A stretch of 64,000 nucleotides of DNA, taken from contig NZ_JFHL01000001.1 of NCBI RefSeq assembly GCF_003664995.1, positions 1-64,000 on the forward strand, given 5' to 3'. The stretch is from Mesotoga sp. BH458_6_3_2_1. Its GTDB lineage: Bacteria > Thermotogota > Thermotogae > Petrotogales > Kosmotogaceae. The notes under the pieces were generated by a model. That model had not been told where the DNA came from. It searched no databases and saw only the letters and a list, made by a program, of their open reading frames with translations. Position 1 is the stretch's first letter; every line of letters begins with the position of its first letter. Positions 27,916-36,395 of this stretch are shown here, one piece after another. The position numbers and the translations under genes are program-made.

Positions 27916-28935
27916 TTGATTACGATAAATGAAGTCCGTGAGCAACCCAAGATACTTGCTGAAGTTGCCAAGAACTATGAAGAAATCGTTCGAAGGACTA
28001 GGGAGATCATTCAGAAAGCCAATATAAGTCAGATTGACTTTGTCGGTTGTGGTAGTTCATATTACCTTTCAATGGGTCTGTCTATGCAAGCAAGGCGAAT
28101 GTCTGGTGGTAAAGTCAAATCAAGATTGTTGAGCGGTTCAGAGGTTATGCTTGGGCTTGCTGATGTTGTTCCAGGATCTGTTGTTGTGGGTATTTCCCGT
28201 TCAGGCGAATCTTCCGAAACGGTTGCGGCAATTAAAGCGGCAAACATGGGAGGCGCCCTAACCGTTGCTGTAACGTGTTCTGAAGAAAGTTCGATCTCTC
28301 GTTTCGCAAGTGTCAGTCTTGAAATTGGCTTTGTTAAGGAAGAAGCAATTGTCATGACTAAGTCTTTTACGTCAATGTCTTTTCTAATGTCAGCTCTCTG
28401 TAGAGATCTCTTTACTCATGAGCTTCTCGATAGATATTTGGAAGTAATTCCATCGATATCTCAAGAGATTATTGCTAATGCGAATTTTGAACTTGAGCTC
28501 ATTAAAGCAGGAACTTTCACTCATTATGCATTCCTTGGTTATGATGAGTATTTTGCTGCCTGTATGGAAGGCGTGATAAAGGTTACAGAGATTTCTCTCT
28601 CAGACGTTGATTGTTATCAGACACTTGAGTTTAGACATGGACCAAAATCAAAGATTGGCCAACAATCTCTTGCGGTCGTGTCAACAAATCCTAAGGCTTA
28701 TGATCAAGAGTTGAAAGTTGCTCATGACATCATGAGACTGGGAGGTACAGTACTCTATATTCACTCAGGCACGAGTAGAAATGAGCACTCGATCTCAACC
28801 GGTTATCCCCAAAAAGACTTCGGAGATTGGTTCCTTAGAGCTATGCCTTTTCAGTTAATAGGAATCAAAAGGGCCTTAATAAAAGGCGTTGATCCTGATT
28901 CGCCGAATAATCTCACAAGAGTCGTCGAAATCTAG
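27916..28935 (+). CDS. SIS-domain sugar-phosphate deaminase/isomerase (NagB-II-like)
   Basis: Protein of 339 residues made of two SIS domains and no glutaminase domain. GlmS-like sugar-phosphate-binding motifs are visible: GCGSSYYLSM, SRSGESSETVAAIKAAN, MTKSFTSM and LEFRHGPKS. Enzymes of this architecture include NagB-II glucosamine-6-phosphate deaminases (known in Thermotoga), AgaS and FrlB. The TTG at 27916 (product begins ITINEVREQPK) is chosen because AGGAGG (27903-27908) lies seven nt upstream; the frame opens at 27862 inside the HAD gene. As last gene of the ROK operon it suggests an amino sugar or glycated amine as substrate. Confidence 0.85.
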   Translation: MITINEVREQPKILAEVAKNYEEIVRRTREIIQKANISQIDFVGCGSSYYLSMGLSMQARRMSGGKVKSRLLSGSEVMLGLADVVPGSVVVGISRSGESSETVAAIKAANMGGALTVAVTCSEESSISRFASVSLEIGFVKEEAIVMTKSFTSMSFLMSALCRDLFTHELLDRYLEVIPSISQEIIANANFELELIKAGTFTHYAFLGYDEYFAACMEGVIKVTEISLSDVDCYQTLEFRHGPKSKIGQQSLAVVSTNPKAYDQELKVAHDIMRLGGTVLYIHSGTSRNEHSISTGYPQKDFGDWFLRAMPFQLIGIKRALIKGVDPDSPNNLTRVVEI

Positions 28936-29085
28936 AACCGTCTTCGTTTTTAGAACGGCAGACCGCCTCGTTTATTGTAATTTTAATCAGTTTTATGTTA
29001 AGTCCCTACACTTTCGGTAGAGCCATATGCCAAATGATATCAATTCTATATCCTGTCTATCTTCAGTGAGACGTTTAGTCAGAAA

Positions 29086-29931
29086 TCAGACTCTATTACC
29101 GCTTCCAAGAAGTTCTATTTTCTCTTTTACTGTCTCCTTGACTCTTAGAACAGCTAATTTTAGTAGTTTCAGCTGATCGTTTAGGCTTGGGTCATTCTGT
29201 AGGACTTCTCTAATACCCTCAGTAAAAACGGTCTTCAGTCTTGTACCGATATTTATCTTGGAGAACCCAGTTGTGGCTATGTACTTGAGGTCGTTGTCAG
29301 AGACCCCGCTGGAACCATGAAGTACAAGTGGTACGGGTGAGACTTCAGATACCGCGTCAACCAGATCCAAATGAATTTTAGCTTCTTGCTTCTGCATTCC
29401 GTGTGCAGTGCCTACGGCTACGGCAAGCGCGTCGACGTCGGTTGCCTCACAGAACATAACTACATCTGAAGGATCGGTAAGTATCTCAACGGCCGATTCT
29501 CCTTCTTCACCCTTTGCCACTCTTCCCAATTCGGCTTCAACCGATACACCGAAAGCTCTTGCAACCTTGACTGCAATCTTGCTGTTGGCAATGTTTTCTT
29601 CAACGGGCAACATGGAGCCGTCGTACATAACTGAAGTGAACCCTGCGTGGATAGACTTGAATATCAGTTCAAGACTGCTGGCGTGGTCTAGATGTGCAAC
29701 GACCGGTATATCGACCCTGTCAGCCAAGTCTTTAACTAGAGCCGCTGCGAGCGTCGGCCCCCAGTGTTTTATACAGGTTCCAGCGGCCATGAGTATAACC
29801 GGTGATCTTGCTTCCTGCGCTGCTTCTACAATCGCAACGAGGTCCTCGTAGAGATGAAAGTTGAAACCAGGCACGGCATATTTTTTTGCTTGCGCATCCT
29901 TAAGAACATCTGTAAGCGATACTAACGGCAT
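29086..29931 (-). CDS. class II fructose/tagatose-bisphosphate aldolase
   Basis: Zinc-dependent aldolase of 281 residues that splits a ketohexose 1,6-bisphosphate into dihydroxyacetone phosphate and glyceraldehyde 3-phosphate. It carries AHLDHASSLE (catalytic Asp and zinc His), VEAELGRVAKGE, VGTAHGM (zinc His), LVLHGSSGV (zinc His) and INIGTRLK (phosphate binding). It is closer in length to GatY/KbaY-type enzymes than to long FbaA. The ATG at 29931 follows AGGAGGG. Last gene of a minus-strand operon, one bp after the FGGY kinase stop. Confidence 0.92.
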   Translation of the reverse strand: MPLVSLTDVLKDAQAKKYAVPGFNFHLYEDLVAIVEAAQEARSPVILMAAGTCIKHWGPTLAAALVKDLADRVDIPVVAHLDHASSLELIFKSIHAGFTSVMYDGSMLPVEENIANSKIAVKVARAFGVSVEAELGRVAKGEEGESAVEILTDPSDVVMFCEATDVDALAVAVGTAHGMQKQEAKIHLDLVDAVSEVSPVPLVLHGSSGVSDNDLKYIATTGFSKINIGTRLKTVFTEGIREVLQNDPSLNDQLKLLKLAVLRVKETVKEKIELLGSGNRV

Positions 29932-29932
29932 A

Positions 29933-31390
29933 TTATCCCTCCTGAATGTCTATCTTTTTGCTTCTTTCTATTGCCAGATACTCTTTCGCGTTCTTCTCAT
30001 AGATCTCTTTCAGCGTTTCACCTAGCTGTTTGTCCGGATGAATCTCTTCCAGTTCGAGAAGGGTTACGCATTTTTCAATAACCTCATCGGCCCCAACACC
30101 ATGAGCCGCGGCAAAAGCTCCACCCAGAGCGGTCAATTCGCTTGTAGGCAGGACCCAGATCTCTCTTCCGAGCAGTGAAGCCTTGTATTTCATAAGCAGA
30201 TTATTGAGACTCCCTCCTCCTCCACTGATTATTGGCAGCTCTTTTTTCGTAATCATCTCAATGTTATTCACGATTCGCTTGCTGATTGAGGAAAGGTATA
30301 TGTAAGCAGATTGCATCAGCTGCTCTTTGTTCAAAGGAATAGGCATTTCAAGGAGTGTTATTCCCTGCAGTCCTTCATTAACAATAAGATCGCCATTCAC
30401 AAGGAAGAGCGGCCTTGAATTCACATGGCTAAGCCTTTCTATTTCCCTGTTCAGTCTCTCGTATCCTTCCTTCGTGGCATCAGTCTGGGTTAGATCCATT
30501 AGAGATTGCAGCAGTTTCCCGTAGTATCTAACATTGCTCTCGATGTAGTACTGATGATCCTTGTATGCTATTCCTACCGTTCCCCCCGGCATAAATGGGC
30601 CGGCGAAATTCAGCGATTCGGCGGTACCGGAAACAACGGCGGCAATTACGGAGGCTGAACCCATTGAATCAAAGAGAAATTCCTTGCCACCCGCAAATGC
30701 CTGTGCAGCGTAAAGTCCTGTGATATGATCATGGCCTGCACTTACAAGAGGAACTCCGGATTTAGTGTGTCCAACCTGTTCTCCGGTATATTTGAGTTCG
30801 CCCATTGTTTCTTCGCTTTCTCCGATGTACTTGACTAATGATGAGTTCCATTTGCGAGAGTGTATGTTGACCATGAAGGATCTGCACGCCTGGCTCATAT
30901 CCCAGGCTGGTTCGCCCCCCAGTGAGTAAGCAAGATAAGAAGATACTGGCAGCCAGTTCTCGACTTCTTCTGGTTTAAAGGCTTCCTTCTGAAGGAGTAT
31001 CTTGTAGAGCGAGAAGGTGTAACTATTCTCAACCCCCGTTATTCTGTAAGCAGCCAGACTGTCAACTGATTCTCTGTGACTTTCCCATAGGCGGTAAGTT
31101 GATCTGTCGTACCACATCACGGGTTTTGTCAGGACCTCTCTCTGCCTAACCGGGATAACCGTCTCTCCAAAACTAGAAAAGGCTATCGCCGCAAGAGAAT
31201 GAAGTTTGCCAACCTTTTCGATTACACTCTTGACGTATGATCTGGTAAGTTCTAGATCTAGAAACTCGACTCCCCCCTCTTTATTTTTCGGAGTCGGCGA
31301 ATGTAGCACTTTCAAGATCCTTCCATCTTCTCCAAGAACCAGACACTTGATGTTCGTCGTTCCAACGTCTATTCCAAGGAAGACATTCAT
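29933..31390 (-). CDS. FGGY-family carbohydrate kinase
   Basis: Cytosolic sugar kinase of 485 residues. The N-terminal ATPase fold begins VFLGIDVGTTNIKCLVL and the second domain has AGHDHITGLYAAQAF, DSMGSAS and the ISGGGGSLNNLLMKY phosphate loop. The substrate (ketose or polyol) is not evident. The ATG at 31390 overlaps the stop of the PfkB gene (ATGA). The frame extends upstream without a ribosome site. With PfkB kinase and aldolase it can supply two phosphorylations before cleavage. Confidence 0.92.
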   Translation of the reverse strand: MNVFLGIDVGTTNIKCLVLGEDGRILKVLHSPTPKNKEGGVEFLDLELTRSYVKSVIEKVGKLHSLAAIAFSSFGETVIPVRQREVLTKPVMWYDRSTYRLWESHRESVDSLAAYRITGVENSYTFSLYKILLQKEAFKPEEVENWLPVSSYLAYSLGGEPAWDMSQACRSFMVNIHSRKWNSSLVKYIGESEETMGELKYTGEQVGHTKSGVPLVSAGHDHITGLYAAQAFAGGKEFLFDSMGSASVIAAVVSGTAESLNFAGPFMPGGTVGIAYKDHQYYIESNVRYYGKLLQSLMDLTQTDATKEGYERLNREIERLSHVNSRPLFLVNGDLIVNEGLQGITLLEMPIPLNKEQLMQSAYIYLSSISKRIVNNIEMITKKELPIISGGGGSLNNLLMKYKASLLGREIWVLPTSELTALGGAFAAAHGVGADEVIEKCVTLLELEEIHPDKQLGETLKEIYEKNAKEYLAIERSKKIDIQEG

Positions 31391-32343
31391 AGCACCACTT
31401 CCGTAACAATTACGTCGCCGATTACCTTTTGTACATCGGAGTATTCGAAAATCGCGGCTCCATAATGCATAGTATTCGCGGCGCCGCAAGCGGCAGCAAT
31501 CTTCAGTGCCTCTCTCTTTGACATCTTCGACTCTTGACCGTAAATAAGCCCGGCAAAGAAAGAGTCGCCCGAACCAACTGAGAAGTCAGAAAAGACTTTA
31601 ATTGATCTCGCATGAAGCTTTTCACTCTCCGATAACCATACACTGCCCATTTTCCCATTCGTGATTATTAGATCCGTGATCGAATAGTCCCTTCTGAAAT
31701 CATCCATTGACTTGAAATCGTCTTTATTGATTCCAAAGGCAACCTTCAGTTCATCCGCGTTGATTTTTAGGAGTTCCGGTGAAGCTGTCACGATCTTAGA
31801 CAACCAGGAACCGGCGATGTCCACTTTCAAACTGCAACCGGCCTCTCTGGCAATTCTAACAAGTTGAAGAAGGGAACCGTTCTCGAAACCTCTCGGGGCG
31901 CTGCCCGAGATTACGAGGTTCATACCCGGTCTGACATGGTCATTAAAAAACTCCATAAAACCCTCTATCTCATTTGGCTTTATAAGAGGTCCAGGTTCGT
32001 TTATCATAAGCATTTTGTTTTCGTACTCGTAAACCAGGGCAGTGTTAATCCTGTTTGAATCTTCTATCCAGAAGTTTTCGGTCACTATTCCCAGATGATT
32101 ACACTCTTTTTCAATTATCGTTCCAACCTGTCCGCCAAGTATGTTTATGCAGAAATACTCACTGTGTCCGAGAACCTTGGAAAGCACTCTCGCAATATTG
32201 AGTCCCTTACCGTCCACGAGTGTTACTACTTCGTCTCCTCGTACTACGTTCGGGATCTTTGTAGGATTCTTGAGAATAACCCAGTGATCATAACAAGGAT
32301 TTAAATTAAGGATACAAGTATCGATGTTATTGCCCTCCTTCAT
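31387..32343 (-). CDS. PfkB-family (1-)phosphofructokinase / tagatose-6-phosphate kinase
   Basis: Ribokinase-fold kinase of about 318 residues, closest to FruK/LacC: CILNLNPCYDHWV, GDEVVTLVDGKGLNIARVL, VISGSAPRGF and the anion hole VGSGDSFFAGLIYG with catalytic Asp. It probably phosphorylates the product of the FGGY kinase to a 1,6-bisphosphate. The start is unclear. The ATG at 32343 lies inside the previous gene with no ribosome site, while the strong AAGGAGG site directs to ATC at 32325, where homologues begin. An ATG lost to ATC or use of a non-standard start are possible. Confidence 0.88.
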   Translation of the reverse strand: MKEGNNIDTCILNLNPCYDHWVILKNPTKIPNVVRGDEVVTLVDGKGLNIARVLSKVLGHSEYFCINILGGQVGTIIEKECNHLGIVTENFWIEDSNRINTALVYEYENKMLMINEPGPLIKPNEIEGFMEFFNDHVRPGMNLVISGSAPRGFENGSLLQLVRIAREAGCSLKVDIAGSWLSKIVTASPELLKINADELKVAFGINKDDFKSMDDFRRDYSITDLIITNGKMGSVWLSESEKLHARSIKVFSDFSVGSGDSFFAGLIYGQESKMSKREALKIAAACGAANTMHYGAAIFEYSDVQKVIGDVIVTEVVL

Positions 32344-33295
32344 CGTAAACTATGTATTCTTTCACAAATTTTGCTGTAAATTCATCTGTTATAAGAACAT
32401 CTGCAAAGCCACCTCTAAGCATTCCCACAAGACCGTCCACTTTGTGGTGACCAGCAGCGACAATGACTCTTTCACCTGCATTCATGTATTGCTCAAAGCT
32501 AAGGTTAATACACTTGTTGAGAATGTTTTTCTCAAATCTTTTGCCGTTTATATCAAAGTAGTGAGTCAGTACGTCTCCTACGACATCGTTCTTCTCGAGC
32601 TCGTCCGCATAGCTCACTTCGAGCAAATTCTCCCTGAACAGGGGTGATCGCGCGATGGAGTATCCAACACTGCAGATGATAATATCCAGTGAGTTCCATA
32701 GTTTCTGGATGTTCATGTACTCCAGAGATTGCTTTGTGTTCTCCAGCTGGTGGGCATTTTCGAATATGAAGGGTAAATACATTGGAACGGCCTTTCCCGA
32801 TAGTCGAGTGGCGAAATTCTGGACTATGTGGTTTATATTAAACCTCTTATCGGCAAGTCTTGCGGTACCCCCTGATAGAGGAATAAGTTGCCAGTCCGGT
32901 CTTTCAAGTTTCTCAATCGATTCTGCTACTGTGAAGACTGTGTTGCCCCATCCAAGCCCTATATTCATAGGCTTTTCAGGTAGTGTTTTTAAGTATTTAT
33001 GAACCTCCCTTGAAAGGGCTTTCAAGACTGTCTTTTCGTTTCTCGCTCCTCTGGCGATGAACATCTTCTTCAGATCATATTTCTCCCTGAAAAAATCTTC
33101 GTATTCCTTTCTAACGGATGTTTTTACTGAAGGCTGTTCAACTTCAATATGAACGATTCCTCTTTCTTGCGCCATCTTGAGGTACTTGCTAATCTGTACT
33201 CTCGAAACGCCGTACTTATTAGCAATATCCTTCTGTAGCATTCCTTTAACGTAGTAGTCGGTCGCAACCTCGAAGAGCAGTTCATCGCTAATCAT
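32327..33295 (-). CDS. SorC-family sugar-responsive transcriptional regulator
   Basis: Regulator of 322 residues: an N-terminal HTH (VKGMLQKDIANKYGVSRVQISKYL) followed by the SorC/CggR sugar-phosphate-binding domain (IGLGWGNTVFTVAESI; PLSGG; GAANTM-like region absent; GMLRGGFADVLITDE near the end). SorC proteins bind phosphorylated sugars. The ATG at 33295 follows AAGGAG. It is inside the operon it most likely controls, between permease and kinase genes. Its C-terminal codons contain the ribosome site of the PfkB gene. Confidence 0.9.
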   Translation of the reverse strand: MISDELLFEVATDYYVKGMLQKDIANKYGVSRVQISKYLKMAQERGIVHIEVEQPSVKTSVRKEYEDFFREKYDLKKMFIARGARNEKTVLKALSREVHKYLKTLPEKPMNIGLGWGNTVFTVAESIEKLERPDWQLIPLSGGTARLADKRFNINHIVQNFATRLSGKAVPMYLPFIFENAHQLENTKQSLEYMNIQKLWNSLDIIICSVGYSIARSPLFRENLLEVSYADELEKNDVVGDVLTHYFDINGKRFEKNILNKCINLSFEQYMNAGERVIVAAGHHKVDGLVGMLRGGFADVLITDEFTAKFVKEYIVYDEGGQ

Positions 33296-33298
33296 CTC

Positions 33299-34135
33299 TT
33301 ACTCCTTCACAGATCCGCTTACCAGTCCAGCTATAAAGAACTTCTGTAAGATCATGAATATTATAAGTGGTGGAATCGTCGCTAGTATCGATCCCGCAAA
33401 GAGCGGACCCCACCTAGTCTGATACTGACCCACGAAAAGCTGAAGGAACGTCGGGATTGTCTGCTTTGCCTTGGATGTCAGAATGGACATTGAGTACATG
33501 AGTTCACTCCATGAAAACAAGAAGGCATAGACGCCTACGGCTGCTATCCCTGGAAGCGTGATCGGCAGAATAACCTTTCTGAACGCCTGACCAAAGGTGC
33601 AGCCGTCTATTCGCGCAGCTTCTTCCAGCGATTTTGGTATTGATAAGAAGAAGGTTCTCATGAACATAATGGAAATTGGCGTTGTGAATGGTAAGTAAGA
33701 TAGGATTAGGCCGAAATATGTATTCAGAATTCCAACATTGTTGAGCGTCTTAAAAATCGGCAAAAGGAACACTACGACAGGAAGCATCTGAAATACCAGA
33801 ACTCCCGTGAGTAGCGGCCTTTTGAATCTGAATTCGTATCTGGCAAACGCATAAGCCGGGAACAATCCAATAAGTATAGAGAAGAACATTGTCCCGGTTC
33901 CTACGATAACACTGTTCTTGAAATAAGACCAGAAATTCATGTCGGCTATCTTGTCAAAGTGCTCTCTCGTTGGTTCGAATATGAAATATTTAATTGGATA
34001 GGCATAGATATCAGGATAGGTTTTTATTGCAGTTAGGATAAGCCACACAAAGGGGAAGGCTATCACTACTGAGAGGAATATTAGCAGAGAATAGGTAATT
34101 GACCTCTTAACCTTTTTCTTTGTACTTCTCTTCAT
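33299..34135 (-). CDS. sugar ABC transporter permease, MalG type
   Basis: Permease of 278 residues with six helices and the EAA loop LEEAARIDGCTFGQAFRKVILPITLP. The ATG at 34135 (after GGAGGAAG) overlaps the stop of the MalF-type gene by four bases. It forms the importer with the next upstream gene and the binding protein at 35066-36307. No ATPase gene is in the operon. Confidence 0.93.
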   Translation of the reverse strand: MKRSTKKKVKRSITYSLLIFLSVVIAFPFVWLILTAIKTYPDIYAYPIKYFIFEPTREHFDKIADMNFWSYFKNSVIVGTGTMFFSILIGLFPAYAFARYEFRFKRPLLTGVLVFQMLPVVVFLLPIFKTLNNVGILNTYFGLILSYLPFTTPISIMFMRTFFLSIPKSLEEAARIDGCTFGQAFRKVILPITLPGIAAVGVYAFLFSWSELMYSMSILTSKAKQTIPTFLQLFVGQYQTRWGPLFAGSILATIPPLIIFMILQKFFIAGLVSGSVKE

Positions 34136-34998
34136 CTCGCTTCCTCCTTTGCAATGTTTCTCAGGAAAACGAACGCGATAGCGAATATTGCAATGAACAG
34201 GATATTTGAAAGTGCGGCGGCTTTATTGAACTCCAGGAACCTGAATCCAAGTTTGTAGATATAGGTAACTACAGTCTCTGTGCCGTATCCCGGTCCACCT
34301 CCCGTCATGATATAGATCAGCGGGAAGTAGTTGATCGTCCAGATCACAGTAAGCATAAGAGTTGTCATAATAACCGGCTTAAGCTGGGGAATAGTTATCC
34401 TCCAGAATCTTTTGATAGAGTTGGCGCCGTCGATTTCTGCAGCTTCATAAAGATCGGGGGGTATTGTCTGAAGACCAGCTAGGAAAAACATTCCAGAAAG
34501 ACAAAAGCCTTTCCATATGTTTGCAATTATTACCGAGATCATAGCCATATTTTCAGTAGCGAGCCAGGGTATGTAATCATTTATCATATTCAATTTAACC
34601 AGAATATCATTGAGTACACCGTACATGTCGTTGTACATCCACTTCCACATCACACCGGCCACAATGTCCAGCGTTGCCCAGGGAAGTATGAGAATGATGC
34701 TTCTGAATAATATCTGCCCTTTTGTCGATTCATTAAGAAGCAGAGCAACGAGCAAGCCCAAAAGCAACTGCCCAAGTACACTTCCTATTACCCAGAAGAC
34801 GGTGTTAATCATTGATCTTCCGACAACAGGGTCAGTGAATACACTGGTGTAGTTCTGAAGTGTGAAGGTACCCTCTTCTGTTGTGAAACTGCTGTATATG
34901 TTCGAGCCTATTAGATAAACGAAGAGCAAGACTACTATCAAGAGATAGGGCAGTACCATTTTGAAGGCTGTCTTCTCTTCTCTTACAAGTTTTTTCAT
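34132..34998 (-). CDS. sugar ABC transporter permease, MalF type
   Basis: Permease of 288 residues with six helices; the EAA loop is LYEAAEIDGANSIKRFWRITIPQL. The ATG at 34998 follows AAAGGG. It is separated from the binding-protein gene by 67 bp containing a GC-rich stem-loop, and overlaps the MalG-type gene. Confidence 0.93.
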   Translation of the reverse strand: MKKLVREEKTAFKMVLPYLLIVVLLFVYLIGSNIYSSFTTEEGTFTLQNYTSVFTDPVVGRSMINTVFWVIGSVLGQLLLGLLVALLLNESTKGQILFRSIILILPWATLDIVAGVMWKWMYNDMYGVLNDILVKLNMINDYIPWLATENMAMISVIIANIWKGFCLSGMFFLAGLQTIPPDLYEAAEIDGANSIKRFWRITIPQLKPVIMTTLMLTVIWTINYFPLIYIMTGGGPGYGTETVVTYIYKLGFRFLEFNKAAALSNILFIAIFAIAFVFLRNIAKEEAR

Positions 34999-35032
34999 CT
35001 GTTTTCAACCCTTTCGTCAGGGATTGTTAAAA

Positions 35033-35052
35033 GGGCGGGCTCTTGCCCGCCC
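35033..35052 (-). promoter_or_regulatory. intercistronic stem-loop after the binding-protein gene
   Basis: On the minus strand GGGCGGGC and GCCCGCCC form a perfect eight-bp stem with an AAGA loop followed by TTTT. It stands 13 bp after the binding-protein stop. A leaky terminator or 3'-end protector is inferred; the other two ABC operons have a stem-loop at the same place. Confidence 0.7.
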
Positions 35053-35065
35053 CATGGAAAGTTTA

Positions 35066-36307
35066 TCACTTAGCCAGTATTGCGTTTACGTTTGTTTCAG
35101 CAGTCTTCATCGCTTCTTCAGGTGTGGCTTTTCCAAGAAGTACGTCCTGAATCATGATCTGAATCTGCTCAGAAACCTGAGGATATTCGGGAATTGGAGG
35201 TCTTGAGACCGCGTGTGGGAAAGTCTCAAAAATAACCTTCCACTTCGGGTCCTGAAGAACTGGCGCGTCAAAACAAACGTCCTGTCTGGAAGGCATTGGA
35301 CCGCCTTTAGCTTCGATCCAGGTCATCCAAGTCTCGTAGCTCGTCAGGTACTTAGCGAGCTCCCATGCATTATCCTTGTTTTCACTTGCAGATGGGATAA
35401 CCAGTGCCCAACCGCCGAGAACACTTGCGGGCGTTGCTCCGTAAGGGTGAAGGGAAACCGTGTAGTTCCCAACTATGTCGGGATTGGCTGTCTCAATCAG
35501 CGGGAACGACCAGGGCCCGCCAACAGCCATTGCAACTCTGTTCTGAGCCATCATGTTTCTGTAGTCATCTTCGTTGTAGGTAACTGCATTCGGACTTACA
35601 GCATAAGTAAGCGCGAGATCGGTATAGAACTCAAGAGCTCTGAGCCCCTCAGGAGTGTTGAAGGCAGCCGCTGAGTAATCATCCGTCAAAAGCTGACCAC
35701 CAGCACCGTAAAGGAAGATTATGTAAGCAAGAGTTGTATGCTCTGTCTTGGTACCACTGACTCCATAACCGAAAACTCTCTTGCTAGCATCTGTGAGCTT
35801 CATAGCCTGGTAGACCAGTTCTTCCCATGTTGCCGGCGGGTCATTCCTGTCAAGTCCGGCCTGATCGAACATCGTCTGATTGTAAAGAAGAAGTCGGCAA
35901 TCTGTATACCACGGAAGACCGTATCTTTCACCGTTGTGCAGAACCGTCGGCCACAAATTCGGCCAGATTTCCTCAGTTCCGTCCCAGGAGTCAAGAAGGG
36001 TTCCCATTGGTTCTAACCAGCCCTTTTCTGCAAATGTTGGAACCCATCCACCAAGGTCGGCGAATGCGAGATCAGGACCCTGACCTGCCTGTAGTGCCGT
36101 CAGAAGTTTGTCGTAGTAAATGTCGAAGCCAAACAGTTGAACCTCTACCTTAAGCCCAGTTTTTTCTTCGAACTCCTTCACAATCATGTCCCAGGTTTCA
36201 TCCAGCTCAGCAACTTGTCCGCCGATCCAGATATTGATTACCTGTGATACTCCTGTGAAAGCTAATACTACTAGCATCAAGAATACCAATAGCGTAGATT
36301 TTCGCAT
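35066..36307 (-). CDS. extracellular sugar-binding protein, family 1
   Basis: Secreted binding protein of 413 residues. The signal peptide ends near TGVSQ (about residue 21). The mature part has family 1 solute-binding features: INIWIGGQ, WDMIVKEFEEKTGLKVEVQ, LLTALQAGQGPDLAFADLG, YGLPWYTDCRLLLYNQTMF and NAWELAKYLTS. Aromatic residues around the cleft (Trp, Tyr) fit a carbohydrate ligand. The ATG at 36307 follows GGGAGG. First gene of the operon, directly downstream of a palindromic operator. Confidence 0.93.
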   Translation of the reverse strand: MRKSTLLVFLMLVVLAFTGVSQVINIWIGGQVAELDETWDMIVKEFEEKTGLKVEVQLFGFDIYYDKLLTALQAGQGPDLAFADLGGWVPTFAEKGWLEPMGTLLDSWDGTEEIWPNLWPTVLHNGERYGLPWYTDCRLLLYNQTMFDQAGLDRNDPPATWEELVYQAMKLTDASKRVFGYGVSGTKTEHTTLAYIIFLYGAGGQLLTDDYSAAAFNTPEGLRALEFYTDLALTYAVSPNAVTYNEDDYRNMMAQNRVAMAVGGPWSFPLIETANPDIVGNYTVSLHPYGATPASVLGGWALVIPSASENKDNAWELAKYLTSYETWMTWIEAKGGPMPSRQDVCFDAPVLQDPKWKVIFETFPHAVSRPPIPEYPQVSEQIQIMIQDVLLGKATPEEAMKTAETNVNAILAK

Positions 36308-36332
36308 GCAAGAACCTCCCTTTTTTGTATTC

Positions 36333-36395
36333 AGTTACATATGTAACTTACTTATGTAACTATTTAATTCTACAATTTGGTTACTCTGAAACCAA
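36333..36395 (-). promoter_or_regulatory. promoter with tandem palindromic operator of the ketose/polyol operon
   Basis: On the minus strand, TTGGTT (36390-36395), a 17-bp spacer and TAGAAT (36367-36372) form a plausible promoter. Five bp downstream lies a 29-bp operator (36333-36361): a perfect 16-bp palindrome AGTTACATATGTAACT (36333-36348) that shares one arm with a second, slightly imperfect one. The pair covers the expected transcription start. The SorC regulator of the operon is the likely ligand-responsive binder. An additional TTGGTT/AACCAA inverted repeat (36377-36395) overlaps the -35 region. Confidence 0.75.
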
